Positions 1 through 7,698 of a stretch of DNA of 64,000 nt are shown here, piece by piece; within the stretch, counting starts at the first letter, position 1; each line of letters starts with the position of its first letter. The position numbers and the translations under genes are program-made. The notes under the pieces are model-generated. The model searched no databases and had not been told where the DNA came from. It saw only the letters and a list, made by a program, of their open reading frames with translations. The stretch is from CAVYVZ01 sp963772065 (GTDB taxonomy: Bacteria; Acidobacteriota; Vicinamibacteria; Vicinamibacterales; UBA2999). The stretch spans positions 1,054,001 to 1,118,000 of the forward strand of contig CAVYVZ010000010.1 of the NCBI GenBank assembly GCA_963772065.1. The letters are read 5' to 3'.

Positions 1-2
1 CC

Positions 3-365
3 GAAACGCAGCTGGCGTTCAGCGTGAAGCAGGTCGCCGAGCAGCTCAAGAAGCGTCTCGAAGAAATCAATGTCACTCCCGATCCCGAGTTCGTGCGGCC
101 CCTCCTCGGAGCGTGGACGAACCCGCGCCTCGGAGTGATCGATGTTCGCAGCGAAGGCGCCGGTTTCATTCTCGATGCGGGCGAGTGGAAGGCAGCAGTC
201 GGTGAGCACACGGACAAGTCGGGAGCGCGAAAGATCATCCTGACTCAACCACCGTTCGCCGGGTTCACCTTCTGGCCACAGGAGCACGAAGGCCGGACGG
301 CGCTGCTTTTCGAGACAGCGCAGCAGAAGTATTGGTTCGAGCGTGCGCCGGTCACGAATCGCTGA
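3..365 (+). CDS. C-terminal fragment, possibly of a beta-lactamase-family serine hydrolase
   Basis: The frame is open to the window edge, so only the last 120 or so residues are present. A GTG at 24 is probably internal. No catalytic motif falls in this part. The fragment is beta-rich (LLGAWTNPRLGVIDV, then FAGFTFWPQE) and resembles the beta-barrel tail that follows the catalytic domain in many acidobacterial beta-lactamase/penicillin-binding-like hydrolases. That reading comes from pattern memory only. It ends 13 bp before a small membrane protein on the same strand, so the two may be co-transcribed. Confidence 0.45.
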   Translation, partial: ETQLAFSVKQVAEQLKKRLEEINVTPDPEFVRPLLGAWTNPRLGVIDVRSEGAGFILDAGEWKAAVGEHTDKSGARKIILTQPPFAGFTFWPQEHEGRTALLFETAQQKYWFERAPVTNR

Positions 366-378
366 AGCGGGCCCCGCC

Positions 379-555
379 ATGAAGGCGTACCTCATAACCT
401 CAGGCTCCATCTTCGGTCTTCTCGTCGTGGCGCACCTCTGGCGCGTCGCAGAAGAAGGGCACCTCGCGAGAGACCCGGTCTTCATCCTCACCACGGCCAT
501 CGCCGCCGCTCTTGGCCTCTGGGCGTGGCGCCTGGTGAGGGCGACGTCGCGCTGA
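379..555 (+). CDS. Small two-helix membrane protein of unknown function
   Basis: This is a 58-residue protein starting at the ATG 13 bp after the preceding stop. It has two hydrophobic segments, about residues 3-17 (AYLITSGSIFGLLVV) and 30-48 (FILTTAIAAALGLWAWRL), joined by a charged loop, so it is predicted to be an inner-membrane hairpin. The frame is open further upstream to 343, but the ATG at 379 gives the better N-terminus. I do not recognise the family. Position suggests co-transcription with the hydrolase-like fragment before it. Confidence 0.5.
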   Translation: MKAYLITSGSIFGLLVVAHLWRVAEEGHLARDPVFILTTAIAAALGLWAWRLVRATSR

Positions 556-619
556 GCGACCTCTAAGTTCCGGCCCCGCCGCGCGACTAATCCCTTCAGG
601 GATCGCCGGATCCACGGAC

Positions 620-1120
620 ATGCGGCAACACGCGGAGAAAGATCAGCGGTTCAAAGACATCGTCGAGAGCAACCGGCGGCGCCTGCAGAGCCTTGCGCGC
701 AGCTTCACGGCCGCCGCCGACCGTGACGATCTGTACCAGGAGATTTTGCTGCAGCTGTGGCGCAGCCTCGACGCCTTCGCCGGGCGTTCGACGACGGCCA
801 CCTGGGTGTATCGCGTCGCGTTGAACACCGCGCTGTCGTACAGACGAAAGGCGGGCCTGCGGCAGCGACATGCCGCGCCGGACGTTGAGATCGATCCCGA
901 TCGGATCGGAGGGCGCGCGGCCGGCGGCCGCGATGAGCTGCAGATCCTGGAGGAGTTCATGACACGCCTCGGCGAGATCGACCGCGCGCTCTTCGCGCTG
1001 TATCTCGAGGATCTCACCTATCGCGAGATGGCGGAGGTGACGGGGCTCACGGAGAACCACGTAGGCGTGCGGCTCAATCAGATGAAACGACGTTTCATCG
1101 CGACGTACATCGGAGCATGA
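620..1120 (+). CDS. ECF-family RNA polymerase sigma factor
   Basis: The 166-residue protein has the two-domain ECF layout. Region 2 is at about residues 14-80 (DRDDLYQEILLQLWRSL, then ATWVYRVALNTALSYRR). Region 4 is at about 113-160 (IDRALFALYLEDLTYREMAE, then ENHVGVRLNQMKRRF) with its helix-turn-helix. ECF sigmas direct core polymerase to a small regulon and are usually held by an anti-sigma factor. The next gene starts 1 bp after this stop and encodes a membrane protein, which fits the sigma/anti-sigma arrangement. A short hairpin (ATCCC TTCA GGGAT) lies just upstream of the start. Confidence 0.88.
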   Translation: MRQHAEKDQRFKDIVESNRRRLQSLARSFTAAADRDDLYQEILLQLWRSLDAFAGRSTTATWVYRVALNTALSYRRKAGLRQRHAAPDVEIDPDRIGGRAAGGRDELQILEEFMTRLGEIDRALFALYLEDLTYREMAEVTGLTENHVGVRLNQMKRRFIATYIGA

Positions 1121-1121
1121 G

Positions 1122-1733
1122 ATGGAGCTCGACCGGTTCAAGAACGCCTGGCAGCAGCAGCCGCTCGAGGGTGCCGCGGCCCGGCCTGTGGAGGACATCA
1201 TGGCAGACGTGTATCGACGCGCCGCGCGCTTCAACCGCCAGATCCGGCAGCGCGATCTCCTGGAAACGCTTGCGGGGGTGATCGTCATCGCCGCCTTCAG
1301 CTATTTCGCCTGGGCGGTGCCATTCATCATCGCCAGGATCGGCGCCATCATCGTCGTCTGCGGATGCGTGATCGTGATTGCCCGCCTGTACATGACGCGG
1401 ACTCGTCGTCCTTCGTCTCCCGGTGCGTCCGCGCGCGAGTTCTGCGCGGTCGAACTGAAGCGCCTCGACGATCAAATCCACCTCCTCTCGACGGTTGGCT
1501 GGTGGTACATCGCCCCGCTCCTCGGCGGTGCCACGCTCTTCGTGCTCGGCGGCGAGGGCTCGACAGGCGTGAGAACGGCCACTCTCGCACTGAATCTGGG
1601 GCTCGGACTGTTCATCTATTGGCTGAACCGTCGTGCCGTCCGGCGTGACCTCCAGCCGATGCGCGACGACCTCGCGCGGATTCTGCAGGACTTGGGGTCC
1701 AGGGATTCGACGAGTACTGATTACGCGATGTAG
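1122..1733 (+). CDS. Membrane protein, putative partner (anti-sigma-like) of the ECF sigma factor
   Basis: The 203-residue protein begins 1 bp after the sigma factor stop, so the two are almost certainly co-transcribed. It has a cytosolic N-terminus of about 48 residues, then two hydrophobic segments near 49-86 (LETLAGVIVIAAFSYFAWAV, FIIARIGAIIVVCGCVIVIA), and a second pair near 126-165. No zinc-binding HxxxCxxC anti-sigma motif is visible in the N-terminal part, so the anti-sigma role rests on context. The 3' end overlaps the convergent dehydratase gene by 13 bp. Confidence 0.65.
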   Translation: MELDRFKNAWQQQPLEGAAARPVEDIMADVYRRAARFNRQIRQRDLLETLAGVIVIAAFSYFAWAVPFIIARIGAIIVVCGCVIVIARLYMTRTRRPSSPGASAREFCAVELKRLDDQIHLLSTVGWWYIAPLLGGATLFVLGGEGSTGVRTATLALNLGLGLFIYWLNRRAVRRDLQPMRDDLARILQDLGSRDSTSTDYAM

Positions 1734-2659
1734 CGTGCGAAATCTTCTGGGGCCACGTTGCCGCCGCTGACGATGCCGACCGTCGTCCCCGGAAGGGTGT
1801 CCTGCGCAAGAAAAGCCGCCGTCGTCGCGGCGCCGCTTGGCTCCGCAACAATCCGAGCGCTACGGAAGAGCCATTTCACGGCTGACGCAATCTGATCGTC
1901 CGTCACCGTGATCACCCGATCGACGAACGTCTTCACGTGAGCGAACGTCAGATCGCCGGGCCTGAGCGTCAGCAGTCCGTCCGCGATGCTGGCAGAGCTC
2001 TCGAGCGTCACCGGCTCGCCCGCTGCCAGCGAGGTGGACATCTTCGCGGCGCCTGCAGGCTCGACGCCGACGATCGTCACGTCCGGCCGCGAACGCTTGA
2101 TGGCCGTGGCCACGCCGGAGATCAATCCGCCGCCTCCGACCGGCACGAAGACCGTGCGCACCTCCGGGCACTGCTCGAGAATCTCGAGACCGACGGTGCC
2201 CTGGCCGGCGATGATCCACTCGTGGTCGAACGGCGGCACGATGGTCAGCCCGCGTGCGGCGGCGATCGCCTCCGCCTTTTCCTTCCGGTCGAACGAGGTT
2301 CGGCCGGCAAACGCAACTTCAGCGCCGTAGGCGCGGGCGCCCTCCACTTTCACGGCTGGCGTCGTTTCCGGCATGACGATGACCGCTGGCGCGCCAAGAA
2401 GCTGTGCGGCCATTGCGACGGCCTGGCCGTGGTTGCCAGACGAATACGTGATGACGCCGCGCGCGCGAACGTCCGGCGCGAGCTGCGCGATCATGTTGTA
2501 CGCGCCGCGCTGCTTGAACGCCCCGATCGGCTGCATGTTCTCGCACTTCAGCAGGAACCCCGGCACGACCGTCGGAATGAGCGGAGTACGCCGCGCCACG
2601 GCGGAGACACGCCGCGCGGCCGCCTTGATGTCGTCGAGCGAAACGAGCGTCGCGATCAC
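1721..2659 (-). CDS. Threonine/serine dehydratase (PLP fold type II)
   Basis: This is a 312-residue PLP enzyme of the threonine ammonia-lyase/serine racemase group, which deaminates L-threonine or L-serine to 2-oxoacids (or racemises serine). The PLP lysine is K49 in GAFKQRGAYN. SSGNHGQA at 73-80 is the asparagine loop, and GGGGL at 175-179 binds the PLP phosphate. There is no C-terminal ACT domain, so this is the short catabolic or racemase type, not feedback-regulated biosynthetic IlvA. The GTG start at 2659 overlaps the stop of the M28 peptidase gene as GTGA, indicating translational coupling. The frame is open further upstream, but that sequence is antiparallel to peptidase coding. Confidence 0.85.
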   Translation of the reverse strand: MIATLVSLDDIKAAARRVSAVARRTPLIPTVVPGFLLKCENMQPIGAFKQRGAYNMIAQLAPDVRARGVITYSSGNHGQAVAMAAQLLGAPAVIVMPETTPAVKVEGARAYGAEVAFAGRTSFDRKEKAEAIAAARGLTIVPPFDHEWIIAGQGTVGLEILEQCPEVRTVFVPVGGGGLISGVATAIKRSRPDVTIVGVEPAGAAKMSTSLAAGEPVTLESSASIADGLLTLRPGDLTFAHVKTFVDRVITVTDDQIASAVKWLFRSARIVAEPSGAATTAAFLAQDTLPGTTVGIVSGGNVAPEDFARYIA

Positions 2660-4308
2660 CGCGTCTTCTCGCGAGGCCGCGCGAACTGGTCGCCGGTGTT
2701 GTAGGTCGGCATGGCGGGATCGTTCGCGATGCGCCATCCCAAGTCGGCGAGATAACGAAGGTCCGCAACCGCGCCGTCGTAGCGCCAATACGGCTTCATC
2801 TCGTCGCCGGGCTGGTGATAGTCGGTGTCGTTGTATGCGTCGCGCCGCTTGCGGGTGGCCGCGGCGTCGGCGCCCATGAACTCGACCGGCTCGCTCAGCG
2901 ACAGCGCCGGAATACCCAGCTTGACCAGCGGGAAATGATCCGACCGGAAGAAATAGCCGCGCCCTGGTTCGCGATCCCGACCGACCGTCCGCTCGTGCAC
3001 CTTGGCGACAGCCTCAGCGACGGTGCCAAGCGTCGAGCGATCGGCCCCGAGCAACACGATGTCGCGCGTCGGCCCCCACACGTTGATTTCGTCGATGTTG
3101 ATGTTCGCCGCCCACTGGTCGGCGGGCAGCGGCAGGTGCGAGGCAAAGTGCTCCGCCCCGAGAAGGCCCGACTCCTCCGCCGTGGTGAACACGATGTACA
3201 CCGACCGCATCGGTCTCGACGGCGCGCGTGCGAGCGCCTGCGCGATTTCCAGTATCCCGGAGATCCCCGAGGCGTTGTCGTAGGCACCGTTGAAGATCCG
3301 ATCCACATCCGGCTTGTCTCCCGGCCGCGGATCGCGAATGCCGAAGTGGTCGTAGTGCGACGTATAGACGATCCCTTGTTTCGGGTTCGCCCCTTCGAGG
3401 ACGCCGACGACGTTGGGCGAGACCTTCTTCTCCACTTTCTGGGCGATCGTCCCCGACACGGAGACGCCCAACGGCGTCGGCTTCGCGCCGCGGCGGAGCG
3501 CGGCCTTCCGCATGGCATCGAGGTCCTTGCCACCCGCCTTCGCCAGGGCTCGCGCACCTTCCTCGGTGATCCAGGCTTTCAACCCCAGCGCACGCGCGCC
3601 CGGGGGCGCCGGCAGCGAGTACTGCGTCCCGCTCCACGACGACTGCACGACCTGCCAGGGATACGTCGCCGACGCCGGCGTATGAATCAGAATCGCACCG
3701 GCGGCGCCCTGACGCGCGGCCTCTTCGTACTTGTACGTCCAGCGGCCGTAATAGGTCAGCGCGTCGCCGCCAAAGAGCTGCGGCTCGTCGGCCGGCGCCG
3801 GGGGATCGTTCACCATGATGAGCGCGATCTTCCCCTTCATGTCGGTGCCGGCATAGTCGTTCCATTTGAGCTCCGGCGCCACGATGCCGTGCCCGACGAA
3901 GACGACGTCGCCCGTGACGGCCACGCTCGGCTGCTGGAGACCGCTGAACGCGACGACATCGGACAGGTACCTGAAGGTCGGACCACCGCCGGAGACCTGC
4001 AGCGTGAACGACGGATCGACGACCGACTCGACGATCGGTACGTTCTGGAAATAGGTCCCCTTGTCGCCGGCGGGCTTCAAGCCGAGCGCCGCAAGCTGCG
4101 CCGCCAGGTATTCCGCAGCGAGTGTTCCGCCACGCGTGGAGGGTGCGCGCCCCTCCAGCAGATCGTGGGACAGGAACTTCAGGTGTGCGGCAATATGCTC
4201 GCCCCGAATCTCGTTGAGCGCCGGCTTGGCGACCGTCCCGCGCGATTGTGCACCGAGCCCGGCGCCAAGAGCCGCCGCAACCACGCCGGCAGTCAGAAGT
4301 CTTCGCAT
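2656..4308 (-). CDS. Secreted M28-family zinc aminopeptidase with PA domain
   Basis: The 550-residue protein has a signal peptide at about residues 1-20 (ending LGAGLGAQS). A PA-like insert follows, and then an M28 catalytic domain. Metal and catalytic residues are visible: H318 and D320 in SHYDHFG, D344 in YDNASG, E378/E379 in TAEESG, and a late His in SDHFPLVKLG. These bind the two zinc ions that hydrolyse N-terminal peptide bonds, probably in the periplasm or outside. It is the first gene of a leftward pair with the dehydratase, consistent with scavenging peptides and degrading the released hydroxy-amino acids. A -10-like TATACT sits 5 nt before the ATG. Confidence 0.9.
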   Translation of the reverse strand: MRRLLTAGVVAAALGAGLGAQSRGTVAKPALNEIRGEHIAAHLKFLSHDLLEGRAPSTRGGTLAAEYLAAQLAALGLKPAGDKGTYFQNVPIVESVVDPSFTLQVSGGGPTFRYLSDVVAFSGLQQPSVAVTGDVVFVGHGIVAPELKWNDYAGTDMKGKIALIMVNDPPAPADEPQLFGGDALTYYGRWTYKYEEAARQGAAGAILIHTPASATYPWQVVQSSWSGTQYSLPAPPGARALGLKAWITEEGARALAKAGGKDLDAMRKAALRRGAKPTPLGVSVSGTIAQKVEKKVSPNVVGVLEGANPKQGIVYTSHYDHFGIRDPRPGDKPDVDRIFNGAYDNASGISGILEIAQALARAPSRPMRSVYIVFTTAEESGLLGAEHFASHLPLPADQWAANINIDEINVWGPTRDIVLLGADRSTLGTVAEAVAKVHERTVGRDREPGRGYFFRSDHFPLVKLGIPALSLSEPVEFMGADAAATRKRRDAYNDTDYHQPGDEMKPYWRYDGAVADLRYLADLGWRIANDPAMPTYNTGDQFARPREKTR

Positions 4309-4313
4309 GATTC

Positions 4314-4321
4314 AGTATAGT
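4314..4321. promoter_or_regulatory. Overlapping divergent -10 elements (TATACT leftward, TATAGT rightward)
   Basis: The 22-bp gap between two divergent start codons (4308 leftward, 4331 rightward) contains AGTATAGT. Read leftward it gives TATACT ending 5 nt before the M28 ATG. Read rightward it gives TATAGT ending 9 nt before the next ATG. With normal -10 to start-site spacing both transcripts would begin at or within a few nt of the start codon, so they would be nearly leaderless. No convincing -35 boxes were seen, since they would fall inside the coding sequences. Confidence 0.4.
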
Positions 4322-4330
4322 GGCGGGTGT

Positions 4331-4561
4331 ATGGCTCGCTATACGTTGGTCTACGGCCTTCGCCTGGTGCCGGAGGGAGCGCTGCAGAGCGCAGACGAGG
4401 TTCATCTCAAGCTGAAGGATGGCTCGAGCGCCGGGTTGACGCTCCACACCATAGATGGGACCATTCCGCAACTGCGCCGCGCGCTCGACCGGAGCCTCGA
4501 CGCTTTCTTCGATTTCCTTCCAGGCGCCACGGACGAGGATCGGCGCGACTTTGAGGATTGA
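4331..4561 (+). CDS. Conserved-looking small protein upstream of clpP
   Basis: A 76-residue acidic soluble protein (MARYTLVYGLRLVPEGALQ at the N-terminus; FFDFLPGATDEDRRDFED at the C-terminus). The stop TGA overlaps the ATG of the ClpP gene (TGATG), which shows translational coupling. The family is not recognised. No signal peptide, membrane segment or cysteine motif is present. The tight coupling suggests it works with the protease, for example as an adaptor, but this is only inference. Confidence 0.6.
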   Translation: MARYTLVYGLRLVPEGALQSADEVHLKLKDGSSAGLTLHTIDGTIPQLRRALDRSLDAFFDFLPGATDEDRRDFED

Positions 4562-5252
4562 TGTCCGGAACTCCGTTTGCACCTGCGTCCGGCGTGGCGG
4601 ATCCTGCGGACGACCCCAACTCGGACGAGCGTTCGCGGCTCGCCCAGGCGGCCCTGCCCGCCCGCGATCTCAACGATCGTCTGGTGCTGGATCTGATCGA
4701 CGCCGTCAAGGCCATCCTGCGGAAGGAGACGTCCGATCGGCTGCGCGACGTCTACCTCATCGGCGATATCGAGAAGGACACGGCGCGAAGCTGTCATCGA
4801 GCGCCTGCGCGAGCTGGCGAACGACAACAGTCGGCCGATCACGCTCTACATCAACAGCGCCGGCGGCAACGTCACCGACGGCCTTGCGATTCACGACTCG
4901 ATCCGCCAGATCGTCAGCCGCGGCATCGAGGTGACGATCGTCGTCCAGGGCATGGCGTACTCGATGGGATCCGTCGTGCTGCAGGCGGCCAGCGAGGGCC
5001 GTCGTCTTGCGCTGCCGCACTCGTGGATCATGATCCACGAGCCGGCGAAGTGGGCGGGCTGGCAGTCGACGTCGGCCGCGGCGCAGCACCTCGATCGCCT
5101 GAAGCAGATGCAGGCGCAGATCTACGAGATTCTCGCCGAAGCGGTCGGGCCGGCCGCTGCAAAAGATCATCCGCGACACGAAGCGGACCGATTTCTATCT
5201 CGATGCGAAGAAGGCGCTGGAGTACGGACTGATCGACGCAGTAGCGGAGTAA
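4561..5252 (+). CDS. clpP: ClpP-type serine protease subunit (two frameshifts)
   Basis: About 229 residues once two +1 insertions are removed, near 4788 (after EKDTAR) and near 5149 (before GRPLQKII). The core is recognisable: RPITLYINSAGGNVTDG, then the nucleophile Ser in QGMAYSMGS, the His in PHSWIMIHEP, and a C-terminal DFYLDAKKALEYGLIDAV. It belongs to the S14 peptidases, which form barrel chambers fed by Clp ATPases. It diverges from canonical ClpP (AYSMGS instead of AASMGA; IHEPAKWAGW instead of IHQP), and no clpX or clpA lies nearby. It may therefore be a second, specialised ClpP. The breaks look like sequence error, because both flanks stay conserved. Confidence 0.8.
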
Positions 5253-5258
5253 ACCGCT

Positions 5259-6184
5259 CTACGCTGCTTCCTTCGCGGTTCGGAATTCTTCGAGCAGCCG
5301 CGCCACGTTGCCCGCCACGGAGTGCAGCGTCGGCGCCCAGCCGAGCGCCCGTGCGCGCGGGCTGCGCACAATCTGATCGAGCGCGAGCGCGTCGGCGTAG
5401 GGGCCCATCTTCGCGCGCGCTTCCTCGAGCGGCACGTGCCGGACGTCGGGCCGCATCTTGGCGTGGTTGGCGATGCGCCTCGACGATGTCGTCGACGCGC
5501 TCGTCGGCTTCGTCGTTGGCGTGGAAGATCCCGGAGGCCGCCGGGTTCGACGCCACGCGCACGTAGAGATCCGCCAGGTCGCGATCGTAGATGCACGGCC
5601 AGTGGTTCTTGCCCGTCGCCGACGACGCGCACCAGGCCGTTTGCCGCGTCCTTCAGCAGGTCGCCGATGATCCCGCGCGCCCCGCCGTAGACGACGCCGG
5701 GCCGGATCACCGCCGTGCGCACCATGCCGTCCGAGCCCGCGTCGAGCACCAGCCTGCTCGTGCGTCCGGCCGCCAGGCGACGAGCGGGGTCGGATTCACC
5801 GGCGCATCTTCTGTCCGCGGGCTCGTGCGTCTTGCCGAGCACCCAGACACCCGACGTGTAGACAAAGCAGGCCGGCTGCCCGGCCGCCGCCCTGCGGCGC
5901 GCCGCGCCGAGGAGCGTGTCGATCGCCTGCCGGTCGACCTTCTGGTCCGCGCTGCGAGCGTCGAAGGCCGTATGAATGATCGCGTCAGCACGCTTCCGCC
6001 GCCGCCGCATGCGACGCAGGCTTCGACAGATCGCCGATCGATCGGCTGCACGCCGCGCATCGCGACGCGCTCGGCCTTCTCCGGATCGCGCACGAGCGCG
6101 GTGACCTCGATGGCCGCCGCGCAGCAGCGCGTCGAGCACAGCCGAGCCGATGTAGCCGGTCGCGCCCGTCAGGAAGATGCGCAT
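5259..6184 (-). CDS. NAD-dependent epimerase/dehydratase, extended SDR (frameshifted)
   Basis: The ATG at 6184 starts MRIFLTGATGYIGSAVLDAL, with the extended-SDR nucleotide motif GATGYIG at residues 6-12. Later in-frame pieces are DAIIHTAFDA, FVYTSGVWVLGK and VIRPGVVYGG. The C-terminus (MRPDVRHVPLEEARAKMG to LLEEFRTAKEAA) ends at 5259. Several single-base shifts split it into at least four frames. The reconstructed length, about 305 residues, is normal for the family. The substrate is unknown, probably a sugar nucleotide or a similar hydroxy-ketone. It starts 17 bp after the DisA_N-domain gene, so the two probably form an operon. A TAGAAT -10-like box overlaps that gene's stop. Confidence 0.75.
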
Positions 6185-6200
6185 GGCGGGCGCGTCTATT

Positions 6201-7689
6201 CTACGTCGAGTTCGGGTCTGTGGTCGTCGAGATCTGCTCTTGCGTGTCGGATGTTCGGCATTCGCCGAGATTCGAACGGACTCGCTCAAATATCCCAGAC
6301 CGCTCGCGATCGAAGAACGTGATCACGCCGTCCTCGCTCACTTTGAGGACCGGCCCGAACCGGCTGGCGGCCATGGCCGCGGTCGTGCGAGCGCCTTCGA
6401 CGATCGCCGCCGTCCTCGAGCTCCTCGGTGGCGGATGACGGAGGATCGCGCCGGCGGCGAGCAGCCGTCCGGTCCGATCCATGACGGTGGCGCCGTCGAG
6501 CGACGCCAGCGCGGCGAGCACGTCGGATCCAGATCGGTCACCGTGCGCCCTTCGAGCAGGTGCAGCAGGTCGCGCCGCGACTGCGCAGCCGGGCGACCGT
6601 TCCACTCGCCGCGCGGACAGGCGTCGCAGGCGATCGGCCGGCGCCACGAGCTGCGTGCACCGCAAGGTCCGGCTCCCGCGCGACGACGAACAGCGCCCCT
6701 TCGCGCGCATCGGCCAGGTCGAGCGCCGTCTGAAAGATCCGCAACGCCAGCGGCTTCGTCGCCGACGGCCTCCGCCCAGAGGTCGGTACTTCGCCTGCAG
6801 GTCGAGCAGGTGCCAGCCGGCGCCGCGGAAGGTGAAGATCTCCGCCCCTTCCGCGAAGACCTTGATCTCGCGCGACGGGCTGAGCACCGCGCAGACGTGT
6901 CCGTGCTGCAGCGTCGCTCGCGCGTGCGGCTGGTACGGCCTTCGCGCACGGCGACCTGCAGCTCTGCTGCGCGGCAGGCCTGTCAGCCCCACCGCTCGAT
7001 GTCGATGATGTCGAGCAGCTGCCCGTCGGAGTTGGCGAGGAACACCGTCCTGCACGCCGTCGGCCAGACGGAAGAAGCTCTTGATGCCGGTCAGCGCCTC
7101 CGTGTAGGCAGGACGCGAGGTCCGGTCCGCCGTGTCCCGGGCGGCACGGGTCGTCGGACGTGCCGAGCAGCAGCACGCCGGTCGAAATCGGCCGGTTCTC
7201 GTAGCTCGAAAGCGCCGCGACACGCAGCAGCTCGATGACCGAGGCGATCCGATCCGCCCGCGCCTCGCGCGCCTCGATCGCGTAGGCCTGGTGGTCGAGG
7301 AAGGCGCCGACGTAGCGGTCCTCGATGGCGCCGCGGAACAGATCGCCGCGCTCCGCGATGATGCGCGGGTTCAGGATCGCGCGGTACCGCGCCGCCAGCA
7401 CCGCGCCGATCGCCTGCGCCAGCCGCACCTCATGCGGCGGTGAAGGGCCACCGGCCGGGCACGCGCAGCGTGTACCGCGTCCCGAACCAGCGGATGATCA
7501 GCGCCGACGGATTCGCCGACGGCTCGATCGCCAGCCGTCCATCGGAGGACACCGACGGCGTCGGCTCCGCGTCGAGCGTCGCGCGCTCGAAGAACTGGCG
7601 CAGCGCCGACTGCAGCAGGCTGTCGTAGAGCGCGCCGACGGCCAACGCCGGAGGAACAGCTCATGATCAGAGCCGTAGGATCGAATCAT
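6201..7689 (-). CDS. DisA_N (diadenylate cyclase-like) domain protein (multiple frameshifts)
   Basis: About 490 residues after joining many short frames. The N-terminal region (ALYDSLLQSALRQFF, RYRAILNPRIIAERGDLF, EIKVFAEGAEIFTFRGAG) is not a domain I can name. The C-terminal part has the DisA_N pattern: a DGA element with flanking strands (SLDGATVMDRTGRLLAAGA), followed by GARTTAAMAASRFG and VSEDGVITFF in the place of the usual GTRHRAAxGxSE and V(S/I)EETG. The histidine/arginine nucleotide-contact motif is therefore altered (ARTTAA). It may be a c-di-AMP synthase variant or a catalytically weak sensor of the DAC-associated class. It diverges from the AMP-ligase fusion and precedes an epimerase. 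Confidence 0.6.
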
Positions 7690-7698
7690 AATTCACAG

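Noticed and set aside
4561..5252. Programmed frameshifting in clpP and other broken genes
   Set aside because: Breaks occur at many unrelated sequences without slippery heptamers or conserved stimulatory structures, and they cluster regionally. Sequence error explains them better.
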